In this document: in pieces, positions 1 to 7,369 of the stretch
Numbering within the stretch: the stretch's first letter is position 1
Layout of the letters: every line of letters begins with the position of its first letter
From: Fervidobacterium sp.
GTDB lineage: Bacteria > Thermotogota > Thermotogae > Thermotogales > Fervidobacteriaceae
NCBI GenBank assembly: GCA_003526765.1
Contig: DPXZ01000143.1
Span: 1-8,394 of the forward strand
Reading direction: 5' to 3'
DNA: 8,394 bases
Notes under the pieces: model-generated
Told to the model about the DNA's origin: nothing
What the model saw: only the letters and a program-made list of their open reading frames with translations
Databases searched by the model: none
Made by a program: the position numbers and the translations under genes

Positions 1-56
1 GTGTAGTAATTTCTGTTTCCACATTCTTCACACTTGAGCCCTACTTGAACTCTCAT
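1..56 (-). CDS. rpmG: 50S ribosomal protein L33 (5' part, runs off left edge)
   Basis: The first 18 codons read MRVQVGLKCEECGNRNYY, the typical N-terminus of bacterial L33. The CxxC pair is half of the zinc-binding site found in C+ (zinc-ribbon) L33 proteins; the second CxxC would lie outside the window. L33 is a small protein of the large ribosomal subunit near the E site. The ATG at 54-56 is preceded by a strong AGGAGG ribosome binding site at 67-72 with a 10 nt spacer. It lies 29 bp downstream of tRNA-Tyr on the same strand and has no promoter of its own that I can see, so it is probably co-transcribed with the two tRNAs. In many bacteria rpmG is followed by secE and nusG; that part is not visible here. 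Confidence 0.9.
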   Translation of the reverse strand, partial: MRVQVGLKCEECGNRNYY

Positions 57-85
57 CTTCGTTCAGCCTCCTATAAAAAAATATT

Positions 86-172
86 TGGTGGTGAGGGAAG
101 GATTTGAACCTTCGAAGGCATTCTGCCAGCGGATTTACAGTCCGCCCCCTTTGGCCGCTCGGGCACCTCACC
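86..172 (-). tRNA. tRNA-Tyr, anticodon GTA
   Basis: This folds as a class II tRNA read from 172 down to 86. The acceptor GGTGAGG pairs with CCTCACC, the discriminator base is A, and CCA is encoded. The anticodon stem GCGGA/TCCGC encloses the loop CTGTAAA, with anticodon GTA at 136-138. A long variable arm (GGCA-GAA-TGCC) is present, as expected for bacterial tyrosine tRNA. The T arm GAAGG-TTCAAAT-CCTTC is perfect. It lies 8 bp after tRNA-Thr in the same transcript. Confidence 0.97.
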
Positions 173-180
173 ACACAATT

Positions 181-257
181 TGGAGCCAACGGAGGGACTT
201 GAACCCTCAACCTGCTGATTACAAATCAGCCGCTCTAGCCGACTGAGCTACGTTGGC
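181..257 (-). tRNA. tRNA-Thr, anticodon TGT
   Basis: This is a class I cloverleaf read from 257 down to 181. The acceptor GCCAACG pairs with CGTTGGC, the discriminator base is T, and CCA is encoded. The D stem is GCTC/GAGC. The anticodon stem GCTGA/TCAGC has the loop TTTGTAA, with anticodon TGT at 221-223, reading ACA threonine codons. The T arm is GAGGG-TTCAAGT-CCCTC. It is the first gene of the tRNA-Thr, tRNA-Tyr, rpmG unit, starting roughly 10 nt after the predicted transcription start. Confidence 0.97.
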
Positions 258-274
258 TCACATATGCGAATGTT

Positions 275-303
275 ATTATAACCGATGTGAGGCCATTTGT
301 CAA
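275..303 (-). promoter_or_regulatory. Consensus promoter of the tRNA-Thr/tRNA-Tyr/rpmG unit
   Basis: On the minus strand there is a perfect -35 box TTGACA (298-303), a 17 bp spacer and a perfect -10 box TATAAT (275-280). All twelve consensus positions match, with ideal spacing for the housekeeping sigma factor. Transcription would start near 268, about 10 nt before tRNA-Thr. This strength fits a stable-RNA operon. Confidence 0.9.
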
Positions 304-431
304 CGTTTCATGTAATTTATTATTGTTACATTTTTTCACAGACCACAACAGGAACCAGCTTTTGGATTATTCACAATACCGTTGAATATGATACCATATA
401 ATGGCCATTTTTCAAGAGAGATTTTGACTTT
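304..431 (-). other. Gap between the OsmC-family gene and the tRNA promoter
   Basis: I see no gene with a start codon and ribosome binding site here, and no convincing stem-loop with a T-run. The OsmC reading frame continues in frame for 31 codons after its TAG stop and ends in GSCCGL before a TGA (see findings). Where OsmC transcription ends is unclear. Confidence 0.4.
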
Positions 432-857
432 CTACTCGTATATGATTTCCCACGTGAAGTCTGGTACCGCCTTCTTTAGCATTGCCGATACGCCACAGTA
501 TTTATCTTGAGAGAGTGAGACTGCCTTTTCCACTTGTTCTTTTGGTGGTTCTCCATTGAATTTCAATATGTATTTGAGATGGATTTTCGTGTACACTTTT
601 GGATGTTCTTGCGATTGTTCATACTCGATTTCCATCCTGAATGTCTCCATCTTGTCTATGACTTTCATCTTCTTTAGTAGCGAGACTACATCCATGCCAG
701 TGCATCCCATGAGAGCATAGAGCATGAGCTCCTTCGGTCTCACACCTGCATCCATCCCGCCAGATGCCGGATCAGCGTCTATTACCAAATCGTGTCCCGA
801 TACAGTCTTTGCATGAAAAAGCATCTTGGAATAATAATCCAACCGTGCTACAGACAT
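432..857 (-). CDS. OsmC/Ohr-family peroxide-resistance protein
   Basis: OsmC-family proteins are small dimeric cytoplasmic thiol peroxidases that reduce organic or hydrogen peroxides with a pair of cysteines. This 141-residue protein has the family length and both cysteine motifs: GCTGMDV (Cys52) and DKYCGVSA (Cys121). It also has the conserved RPKEL upstream of the first cysteine, whose Arg and Glu usually help activate the thiol. A longer reading with a GTG start at 866 is possible, but that GTG sits inside the ribosome binding site. AGGGGTGA (863-870) is 5 nt from the ATG at 855-857, which I prefer. The stop is TAG. The gene lies between the FN3 operon and the tRNA unit on the same strand, with no functional link to either. 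It could be called osmC, but the subgroup (OsmC, Ohr or YhfA-like) cannot be fixed by eye. Confidence 0.93.
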   Translation of the reverse strand: MSVARLDYYSKMLFHAKTVSGHDLVIDADPASGGMDAGVRPKELMLYALMGCTGMDVVSLLKKMKVIDKMETFRMEIEYEQSQEHPKVYTKIHLKYILKFNGEPPKEQVEKAVSLSQDKYCGVSAMLKKAVPDFTWEIIYE

Positions 858-951
858 ACTCTTCACCCCTCATCTCATTTAATAACATTCAAAGTAGACA
901 AAAAGAACACATAAAAGTTTTCACAGTAGCTAACCTTAAGAGACTAAAGAG

Positions 952-957
952 ATTATA
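952..957 (-). promoter_or_regulatory. Possible -10 box for the OsmC-family gene
   Basis: TATAAT on the minus strand lies about 95 nt upstream of the preferred OsmC start. There is only a poor -35 match (TTCGAA at 17 bp spacing). If used, it would give a 5' leader of nearly 90 nt. The alternative is read-through from the upstream FN3 operon, since I see no convincing terminator between 858 and 989. Confidence 0.35.
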
Positions 958-989
958 CAACAAAAGTCTGATATTTCGAACACCATTTC

Positions 990-3257
990 TCAATTCTTAG
1001 GCATAGTGATTTTTACCTCTTCAGAATAGACTTGATCTCCGTAGTTACTGACGCACTTAACCCTGTAGAAATAGGTAAACCCTGGTACCAATTCAGTGTC
1101 CTTGTACATCTCACTATTCGGTGATAAAGAAGCGACTTCCTTCCATTTCCCACTTGTTCCATCCTTTCGTTCCACCACATAGGCCTTTTCTTGAGTCGAA
1201 TTATCCACCCAACTAACTTGAACGGAAGTCGAAGATATGGCAGTAACCTTCAACTTCGATGGTGCAGGAAGGACTGTAATAGTAATCACAGTGGAATCCA
1301 CAAAATTTTCGCCGTTGTAATATCTTACGTAATAAGAATAAGTCTTATCAAACTCCGTAGTTTCATCTATATATCTTGTAGAATTTGCTGGCAGAGTGCC
1401 TAACTTTTGGAGCGTTCTTCCAACTCTTCGATAAACTTCTACCTTTTCTTCCCTCTGTGAGTTGTCAATCCAAATCAGCAAAACACTTGAACCAGTCGCT
1501 TCAGCCGTTAAATTGGTTGGAGGATTTAACGTATTCCCGGAAACCTCTTCAGAATAGCTTGAATAACCGTAGGAATTATACGCACGAATTCTGTAAGTGT
1601 AGAGAACTTCCGGTACAACAGTGTCAACGTACTCTCTAACATTCTCCTTAGTCGTGAAAATTGCTTCCCATGCCTTGTCACTCTTTCTTTCAATCACATA
1701 TCCACTCTCAAAATTCGAATTGTCCCACCACTGCACTTTCAACTGCATCGGCGAAACTGGTGTAACCCAAACATTCGATGGCGCATTAAGCGTCTTAACA
1801 TCGAAATTTGCAATTTCTTGCTCTTGACCATCGTTTGTCTTAACCACGACTTTGTAATAATAGATCATCTCCGGCAAGACTTTATCATCTATATAACCAT
1901 CCGAAGTATTACTGAGCGCAACTACATCTTTCCAGTTCTCACCCTCGGCCTTTCTATAAACAACTACTTCTTTTGCATTCTTTATAAAATCGATATTCCA
2001 ATTGAGTACGATACTTTTCGAAGATGTGGCTTGAATTGAAACCTTCGGTACAGTAGCACTTATCGTAACTGAAACTTGATTAGAATAATTCGACTCCGCA
2101 TCTTTCGAAAATGCCTTGACGCGATAAAAATACTTCGTTGCGGACACTTGTTTATCGACATACTCAGTGACATTCTTACCCACAGTAGCAATCATTATCC
2201 AATTGCCGTTTTCTTCCCTTCTTTCGATCTTGAAACCTTCCTCGTTGTTCGAATTATCGACCCATTTAAGACTCACAACATTTCCAAGAGCAACTGCCGC
2301 TGAAAGCCCAGTAGGAGGATTCAAACTTATACCTTTAGATACCTGTTCGGCCTTAACAAAATTACTTGGACTGGTCATATCGACAACAAGCACCTTATCC
2401 TTTTCGAAATTGTACAAATATTTCTCGTACACATCAACTCGCACTGCTGGACTATCGGTCTTTAGAACACTAAACTTCGTAGGAAACGCTGGATTCCTGA
2501 CATCAACTACGACAATTCCATTGCTTCCATCAGCAACGAAGGCATAATTACCATAAACGTAGACATCGTAAGCTGTTCCATCCGTGTCAAACGTAGCAAC
2601 ACTCTTGAACTTAGCCGGACTTGACACATCAAAAATCAACATCCCCTTATCTCCAACTGTGACATAAAGATAATTTTTAGAAACAAAAATGCTGTAAATA
2701 TCAGATAAAACATCTATTTTAGCAATTTGCGAAGGATTTTCTAAATCACTCAAATCCAAAACATAGATTCCATCTCCATTGACCGCGACAAATCCCCTTT
2801 TCCCATCTATAAAAATATCGGACACTTTCGACTTAAATGAATTTCTGTAGACCAGAACCGGCTCATCTGGAATAGAGATATCAAATACCATCAATCCCTT
2901 ATCCCTATCCACTGTAAAGAGGTGATTCTTTTCAAAAACAGCCCTCAAAACATATCCGCCAGTTCTCAAAGAGGAATTCAAAACAGGCTGAAGTGGATTT
3001 GAAACATCGTAGACGAGTAGTCCATTAGTGCCATTGGCAACGTACAAATACTTATTCCCAAAAGTTATCCCCTGTACATCCTGAAGCTTTATATTGCCAA
3101 CGATAAGAGGATTAAACCCGTCGGATACGTCTATGACCTTTACTCCTTCGGTGCCTATTACGAACAAATATTTTCCAATCAACGCCTGATTGGAAAACGT
3201 CAATGCAAAAGAAAGCACTAAATTCAGTGCAATTAATATCTTCTTAAATATGTTCAT
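990..3257 (-). CDS. Secreted LVIVD beta-propeller protein with five FN3 domains
   Basis: This is a 755-residue exported protein. Residues 1-25 form a Sec signal peptide (KK then a hydrophobic ILIALNLVLSFALT core) without a lipobox. Residues 27-305 hold seven LVIVD-type repeats, each with a hydrophobic-D-V/I-S-x-P strand. The key aspartates at 43, 84, 126, 168, 210, 252 and 293 recur every 41-42 residues, predicting a seven-bladed propeller. Five FN3 domains follow at about 313-400, 403-488, 491-576, 578-661 and 664-753. Domains 1, 3, 4 and 5 carry the bacterial W-x-DNS signature, while domain 2 has lost it. No catalytic residues, C-terminal anchor, LPXTG or SLH domain is visible. The ATG has AAGGAGG at 3269-3275, 11 nt upstream. 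It starts 29 bp after the lipoprotein gene, so the two are almost certainly one operon. A binding or scaffold role in the periplasm or toga is inferred. Confidence 0.92.
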   Translation of the reverse strand: MNIFKKILIALNLVLSFALTFSNQALIGKYLFVIGTEGVKVIDVSDGFNPLIVGNIKLQDVQGITFGNKYLYVANGTNGLLVYDVSNPLQPVLNSSLRTGGYVLRAVFEKNHLFTVDRDKGLMVFDISIPDEPVLVYRNSFKSKVSDIFIDGKRGFVAVNGDGIYVLDLSDLENPSQIAKIDVLSDIYSIFVSKNYLYVTVGDKGMLIFDVSSPAKFKSVATFDTDGTAYDVYVYGNYAFVADGSNGIVVVDVRNPAFPTKFSVLKTDSPAVRVDVYEKYLYNFEKDKVLVVDMTSPSNFVKAEQVSKGISLNPPTGLSAAVALGNVVSLKWVDNSNNEEGFKIERREENGNWIMIATVGKNVTEYVDKQVSATKYFYRVKAFSKDAESNYSNQVSVTISATVPKVSIQATSSKSIVLNWNIDFIKNAKEVVVYRKAEGENWKDVVALSNTSDGYIDDKVLPEMIYYYKVVVKTNDGQEQEIANFDVKTLNAPSNVWVTPVSPMQLKVQWWDNSNFESGYVIERKSDKAWEAIFTTKENVREYVDTVVPEVLYTYRIRAYNSYGYSSYSEEVSGNTLNPPTNLTAEATGSSVLLIWIDNSQREEKVEVYRRVGRTLQKLGTLPANSTRYIDETTEFDKTYSYYVRYYNGENFVDSTVITITVLPAPSKLKVTAISSTSVQVSWVDNSTQEKAYVVERKDGTSGKWKEVASLSPNSEMYKDTELVPGFTYFYRVKCVSNYGDQVYSEEVKITMPKN
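993..2321 (-). repeat. Five tandem FN3-domain coding units, period about 265 bp
   Basis: Each unit encodes 84-90 residues of fibronectin type III fold. It runs from a proline-rich linker (APSNL/PPTNL), through a strand ending in W-x-DNS, an ER(K/R) strand and a E-Y-V-D turn, to Y-x-Y-R-V-(K/R)-A and a closing YSEEV. Unit 2 (W-N-I-D-F) and unit 4 (EEKVEVYRR) deviate most from the pattern. Confidence 0.88.
2343..3179 (-). repeat. Seven LVIVD repeats (propeller blades), period about 125 bp
   Basis: These are the coding repeats for residues 27-305 of the 755-residue protein. Each unit has the form K/N-Y-L-[YF]-V-A...GG/GL..[VI][YFVI]D[VI]S.P..P, as in the LVIVD family of extracellular propeller repeats. 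The last unit is degenerate: the usual glycine-rich turn is replaced by FEKDKV. The repeats are diverged at the DNA level, so this is an old protein repeat, not a recent tandem duplication. Confidence 0.85.
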
Positions 3258-3286
3258 ACCAATTCTATCCTCCTTCTACTTACGCT

Positions 3287-6200
3287 CTACTTCTTAACCA
3301 AAATTTCGTTCGAATAGCTGGAAAAGGCCATAGTTGAAAATGCCCTCACCCTGTAATACACTTCCCCTGATAAAGGGCTGTCATCAACAAACTCCGTAAC
3401 ATCTTTCCCAACCGTTGCAACTCTTTGCCACGTACCACTTGCAACTCTTCTCTCTACTTCATATCCCTCTTCGTACGAAGAATTATCTTGCCAAGTCAAC
3501 CTCACCTTCTGACCATCGACAACTTCACTTCTCAAACTACTCGGTGCGGCAAGTGGTGCTATTGTGGTTTCTAACGTCTCTATAACACTTGAATCTTTCA
3601 AAACCCTCACCCTATAGACATACTCAATCTCCGGCGCGACGTCTTTATCTAAGAACTCTCTATCGGTTCCAGTCAAATTTGCGACACGCACCCAAAAACC
3701 TTCTGAGCCCTTCCTTTCAACCCTGAATCCATCGGCTTGTCTATCATCTATCCAAAACCATTCAACTTTTACAGACGTTGAATCCTCACCGAAAACATTC
3801 AGCTTAGAAACCAACGTACCAAAATCAACAAAAACTTCTTTTGAATACTCCGACTCGAATATATCATACCTCACCTTAACTCTATAATAAAACTTCCCAT
3901 TTTCTACATTTGGAATATGATCAACAAATCCCCTTGCATCAGACTTTAACTCCACCACCTTAACCCAACTTTGCCCTTCAACTTTCCTTTCTATAACATA
4001 CGTCTTTGCAAGCTTAGAGTTATCCATCCAAGATAACATGACATTCAAACTTGGTAGAATCTGCGCCGAAAAGACATCAGGCGACCTCAAAATACACCCA
4101 GAGGCCTCATTCGAAAATCCAGAAGCATACCCATTTGCCAAAGCCCTTACCCGGTAGTAATAAACTTCGTCTGGTTGAACATCTGAATCAGTGAAATCCG
4201 TTTCATTTGCACCAGTCTTTCCCAAGGCAATCCAATTCGAGTTCTGAGTTCTCCTTTCGATCTCAAAACCAAGCTCTGCATCAGATGAATCTTTCCAAAG
4301 AAGTTTGAGCTGCGAGGGACGAACAACCTGACAAACCAAATCTCTTGGTGCAGCCATCAAACCAATTACACTCTCCGTGGAATATCTTGACTCGCCAAAT
4401 TTACTGTATGCTTTAACTCGATAGTAGTAAGGGCTATCCGCTTCCAAAGGTTCATCATCTACAAAATTGCGAACATCACTCTTAACATTTCCAATCCTTT
4501 CCCAGTAACCGTTTGGTCCCTTTCGTTCAACCTTAAAACCTTCAGCTAACTTAAAATTTGACTTCCAACTAATCTTAGCTTTATTACCAGCCAATAACTC
4601 AGCTTTTACATCATAAGGTGGCTCTAAAATACTAATACTTGCCTCTTCAGAGTACTCTGAATTTCCAGTATTATTAAACGCCGCCACCCTGTATGCATAC
4701 AAAACCTCCTCCGAAACCTTTGTATCCACATATTCACTACCATTTTTTGCAGTCCTATAAACCTCAGTCCATGCTCCTTCGTTTGTCTTTCTTTCGACAA
4801 CGTATCCATTTTCAAACTGCGAATCGTCCGCCCAAGCAATTCTAATGGCAAGAGGCGAGACCAACTGAACAGAAAGGTTACTTGGGGCTCGCATAACAAA
4901 AATATCGTTCACTTGTAATTGCTGGGAATCGAAATTACCATTAAACGCGACGACTCTGTAGCTATAACCCTTTTCGCTCTCTGGAACGATATCGGAAAAT
5001 TCAGTCTTATTATACCCTACCTTACCTACTTCAACCCATCCCGAAATACCATCATTTCTCCTTATCCTAAATCCTTCTTCAAGATTTGAATTATCTTTCC
5101 AGGCCAATTTTACAACCTTACCATTTACCACTACTCTCAACTCACTTGGAGCTTCCAAAACAACAACCGTTGCTTCATTCGAATAATCCGAGAAAGCCGT
5201 TTCATTGAAAGCTCTAACTCTGTACACGTAAACACCCTCGTTCAACTTTCTCGCATCGATGAACGTTTTCTCATTCGCTTTCGTGCTTCCAACCTCTTTC
5301 CACTCACTTGAAAGTTGGTTCAAACCTTTCCATTCGACCCTAAAACCACTCTCAAACTTTGAAGTATCCCGCCAAGTTAAAGCAACCATTCCTTCGGCAT
5401 CAACATTAGCGACCAAATCCTTCGGCCCGCTTGGAATACTCACACCTATCGTCTCAGAATAACTCGAATATCCATCCTTATTATACGCTCGTACCCTATA
5501 CAAATATCCACTCTCTAACGCTACACCTTTATCAACATATTCCGTGACATTTACATCAGTGACCACAACCTTCGTCCACTCGTTATTATCAACACTCCTC
5601 TCAACGATAAATCCTTTTTCATTGTTGGAATTATCATGCCAAGAGAGCTTAACCTCACTTGAAGAAAGACCGACTACCTTCAATCCACGAGGTGGTAACA
5701 TCGTTGAAATAACTACCTCTTCTGAATAAGTCGAATCACCAGCCGAGTTGTACGCCTTAACCCTATATCGATACAAAACATCAGGTTCCACACTCGCATC
5801 AACGTACTGAGTCACATCAGGACCAACGCTCGCAACACGTATCCAGATATCACCCTTGACACTCCGCTCTATTCTGACCCCATCTTCAAGGCTTGAATTA
5901 TCCTGCCATGTTAACTTTATCTCACTTGATGAAATGGCTTCTGCTGTCAACCTCGTTGGCATTCGTGGTGGAATAGTTTTAAGAAGCTTAGTTGTCGCAG
6001 ATTTATACAATTCAACAAATTTATCCCTATCAACATGCGTAGAAATGGTAACATAGTAAACCCCATTACTCTCGTATTCTTTCGTAACAACGTACCTTAT
6101 TGCACCCTTCAGATAATCAACTATCGACTCGTTAAGCTCAACACCCATCAATTCACTATCAACATCCACCATAACCCTCGCTCTTGCTTTCTTGATAACT

Positions 6201-7369
6201 TCAAGCAAAGCCTTATAAATCGCCTTGTTGTAAGTCTCAATTCTATCATTAGTAACCACGGCAGAACCATCCGCAACAAACTTCAGCTCATCGCCACTAT
6301 ATTCTCCACGAGGATACACCTTACCTGGGGCCCAATAAAAACTCTTCAAACCGCCGAGACTAACCTCGACCTTTGGGCTATACCCACTAACAACGCCGGT
6401 AACAATAGCCTCACCATTCTGAACTGTAATATACTTACTCTTCCCATCTCCAAGCTTAAAACTATCATTTGCAATCACCTTCAATACAACCGGAGCTGGC
6501 AAATTAACGTTAAGCGAGATAGTAACGAACTCATCAACCTCCACCAAATCAGGGCCGGAAAGACTAAGCTGAATGCTATTGACGAAAGGCCTGAATTTTT
6601 CAAGATTTATAGCTGAACTTGGCAAATCGGCAGCGAGTGAATCCAACATCACGATCTCACTTAGAACTGGGCAAAAAGAAGAAAGGCTATCCACCTTAGC
6701 GGTGTTGATATAGCTCAACTTCTTTTCAATTTCAGCTACCTTGCCATCAATACTGGCAAATACCTTTGAAATCCTGCTCATAACATCGGAACTTACATTC
6801 AACTTTCCAATCGTTGCCCTATATTTATCCATAATAGCCTTTGCGGTATAGACCATATTATTTTCAAGCAAAGCTTCCGCTGCTGTAGTAGCGATAACAA
6901 CTTCGTATGACTGCTTCACAATCTCCTCTGCAACAATAGCTATAACCTTAACATAATATTGCTCGCCTTGCTTCTTCTTCTCAACGATCTTATAATCCAA
7001 ATCCCTAAATTGTAATTCCGAAGTTGTCTTAACAGTTCGCTCAAGCAAAGTTGAATACAACTGATTTGCTACACCATTTTTACTGGCTGATTCCAAAACA
7101 TCCTTCAAAATAGTCTGGACATCTATCTTCACACTTATCTGCTCAGAAATACGCCTCAACGCATCATTTTGCGCCTTATCTTGCGCAACCAACTCAGACT
7201 TATCAGTTCCTTCTCCGTATGCATATATATAACCGGGAGGAATTTGAATCTGATTGGAATCTCCGCTATTACCTAAAAAATCACAACTGGAAAGAACAAA
7301 CAAAAGTACGAATAGAACAAAAAGCAATGATAACATTTTTACTACACTTTTAATAGTAAATGTTCTCAT
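3287..7369 (-). CDS. Lipoprotein with two LPP20/FlgT-like domains and ten FN3 domains
   Basis: This 1360-residue surface or periplasmic lipoprotein has a signal peptide with a hydrophobic LLFVLFVLLFVL core and the lipobox LSSC, giving lipidated Cys29 followed by Asp30. Residues about 45-150 resemble the LPP20 lipoprotein domain: YGEGTDKSEL, A-rich helix, RRISEQISVKID, then a YYVKVIAIV strand. Residues 150-265 are mostly helical and 265-345 are beta-rich, probably Ig-like. Residues about 360-456 resemble a second LPP20/FlgT N-terminal-like domain (NDRIETYNKAIYKAL ... GVYYVTISTHV). Ten FN3 domains start near 467, 558, 647, 738, 827, 916, 1006, 1095, 1185 and 1275. Another ATG lies 5 codons upstream (7382-7384), but GGAG (7377-7380) is spaced 7 nt from the ATG at 7367-7369, which I prefer. 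It is first in an operon with the propeller gene and divergent from the gene at 7497. The molecular function is unknown; a fibre-like envelope scaffold is inferred. Confidence 0.92.
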   Translation of the reverse strand: MRTFTIKSVVKMLSLLFVLFVLLFVLSSCDFLGNSGDSNQIQIPPGYIYAYGEGTDKSELVAQDKAQNDALRRISEQISVKIDVQTILKDVLESASKNGVANQLYSTLLERTVKTTSELQFRDLDYKIVEKKKQGEQYYVKVIAIVAEEIVKQSYEVVIATTAAEALLENNMVYTAKAIMDKYRATIGKLNVSSDVMSRISKVFASIDGKVAEIEKKLSYINTAKVDSLSSFCPVLSEIVMLDSLAADLPSSAINLEKFRPFVNSIQLSLSGPDLVEVDEFVTISLNVNLPAPVVLKVIANDSFKLGDGKSKYITVQNGEAIVTGVVSGYSPKVEVSLGGLKSFYWAPGKVYPRGEYSGDELKFVADGSAVVTNDRIETYNKAIYKALLEVIKKARARVMVDVDSELMGVELNESIVDYLKGAIRYVVTKEYESNGVYYVTISTHVDRDKFVELYKSATTKLLKTIPPRMPTRLTAEAISSSEIKLTWQDNSSLEDGVRIERSVKGDIWIRVASVGPDVTQYVDASVEPDVLYRYRVKAYNSAGDSTYSEEVVISTMLPPRGLKVVGLSSSEVKLSWHDNSNNEKGFIVERSVDNNEWTKVVVTDVNVTEYVDKGVALESGYLYRVRAYNKDGYSSYSETIGVSIPSGPKDLVANVDAEGMVALTWRDTSKFESGFRVEWKGLNQLSSEWKEVGSTKANEKTFIDARKLNEGVYVYRVRAFNETAFSDYSNEATVVVLEAPSELRVVVNGKVVKLAWKDNSNLEEGFRIRRNDGISGWVEVGKVGYNKTEFSDIVPESEKGYSYRVVAFNGNFDSQQLQVNDIFVMRAPSNLSVQLVSPLAIRIAWADDSQFENGYVVERKTNEGAWTEVYRTAKNGSEYVDTKVSEEVLYAYRVAAFNNTGNSEYSEEASISILEPPYDVKAELLAGNKAKISWKSNFKLAEGFKVERKGPNGYWERIGNVKSDVRNFVDDEPLEADSPYYYRVKAYSKFGESRYSTESVIGLMAAPRDLVCQVVRPSQLKLLWKDSSDAELGFEIERRTQNSNWIALGKTGANETDFTDSDVQPDEVYYYRVRALANGYASGFSNEASGCILRSPDVFSAQILPSLNVMLSWMDNSKLAKTYVIERKVEGQSWVKVVELKSDARGFVDHIPNVENGKFYYRVKVRYDIFESEYSKEVFVDFGTLVSKLNVFGEDSTSVKVEWFWIDDRQADGFRVERKGSEGFWVRVANLTGTDREFLDKDVAPEIEYVYRVRVLKDSSVIETLETTIAPLAAPSSLRSEVVDGQKVRLTWQDNSSYEEGYEVERRVASGTWQRVATVGKDVTEFVDDSPLSGEVYYRVRAFSTMAFSSYSNEILVKK
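3290..5971 (-). repeat. Ten tandem FN3-domain coding units, period 89-91 codons
   Basis: These are ten head-to-tail FN3 modules of very even length (267-273 bp). The conserved marks per unit are a P-rich linker, LTW-x-DNS, E-x-GF-x-(I/V)-ER, TE(Y/F)VD, Y-x-YRV-(K/R)-A-(Y/F)-N and S-x-YS-(E/N)E. Unit 9 is the outlier (a double-W strand WFWIDD, with no terminal YSEE). The units are diverged at the DNA level with no long identical tracts. Confidence 0.9.
6002..6292 (-). other. Second LPP20/FlgT N-like domain of the lipoprotein
   Basis: KFVADGSAVVTNDRIE opens a strand and then a helix (YNKAIYKALLEVIKKA), followed by an RVMVDVDS strand, a helix, and the strand pair YVVTKEY / GVYYVTISTHVD. This matches the general layout of the FlgT N-terminal domain: strand, alanine-rich helix, v-strand, insert, then Y-x-V-x-v-x-a-x-V. 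It ends immediately before the first FN3 domain. Confidence 0.55.
6920..7237 (-). other. First LPP20-like domain of the lipoprotein
   Basis: After the lipidated cysteine comes a short polar linker, then a pattern typical of LPP20-type domains: aromatic-G-x-G (YAYGEG), a long helix with spaced alanines (AQDKAQNDAL), RRISEQISVKIDVQ, a helical insert, and a return strand EQYYVKVIAIV. LPP20-type modules occur in envelope lipoproteins of several phyla, and their fold is shared with FlgT and related proteins. The assignment is from pattern only; a profile search would settle it. Confidence 0.6.

Noticed and set aside
28..210. Minus-strand open frame of 60 codons over the tRNAs
   Set aside because: It runs through both tRNA genes, which fold perfectly. 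It is a chance frame that ends in the rpmG start region.
304..431. Possible intrinsic terminator after OsmC
   Set aside because: Only very short pairings are found (AATGGCCATT, CCA...TGG) and none is followed by a T-run on the minus strand.
940..970. Possible terminator hairpin after the propeller gene (AGACT...AGTCT)
   Set aside because: The 5 bp stem with a loop of about 19 nt and no adjacent T-run is too weak to call.
764..1000. Plus-strand open frame between OsmC and the propeller gene
   Set aside because: It overlaps OsmC antisense and has no ribosome binding site or family resemblance.
2167..2547. Plus-strand open frame of 126 codons
   Set aside because: It is antisense to FN3 and propeller repeats of the 755-residue protein, with low-complexity Ser/Leu/Thr-rich translation typical of a shadow frame.
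3290..5971. Regular repeat spacing suggesting a CRISPR-like or satellite array
   Set aside because: The period of about 270 bp is explained by FN3 protein repeats. The DNA copies are strongly diverged and there is no short identical repeat with unique spacers.
6035..6616. Plus-strand open frame of 193 codons
   Set aside because: It lies entirely antisense to the lipoprotein coding region, has no ribosome binding site and no recognisable motifs. The minus-strand frame has clear domain structure throughout.
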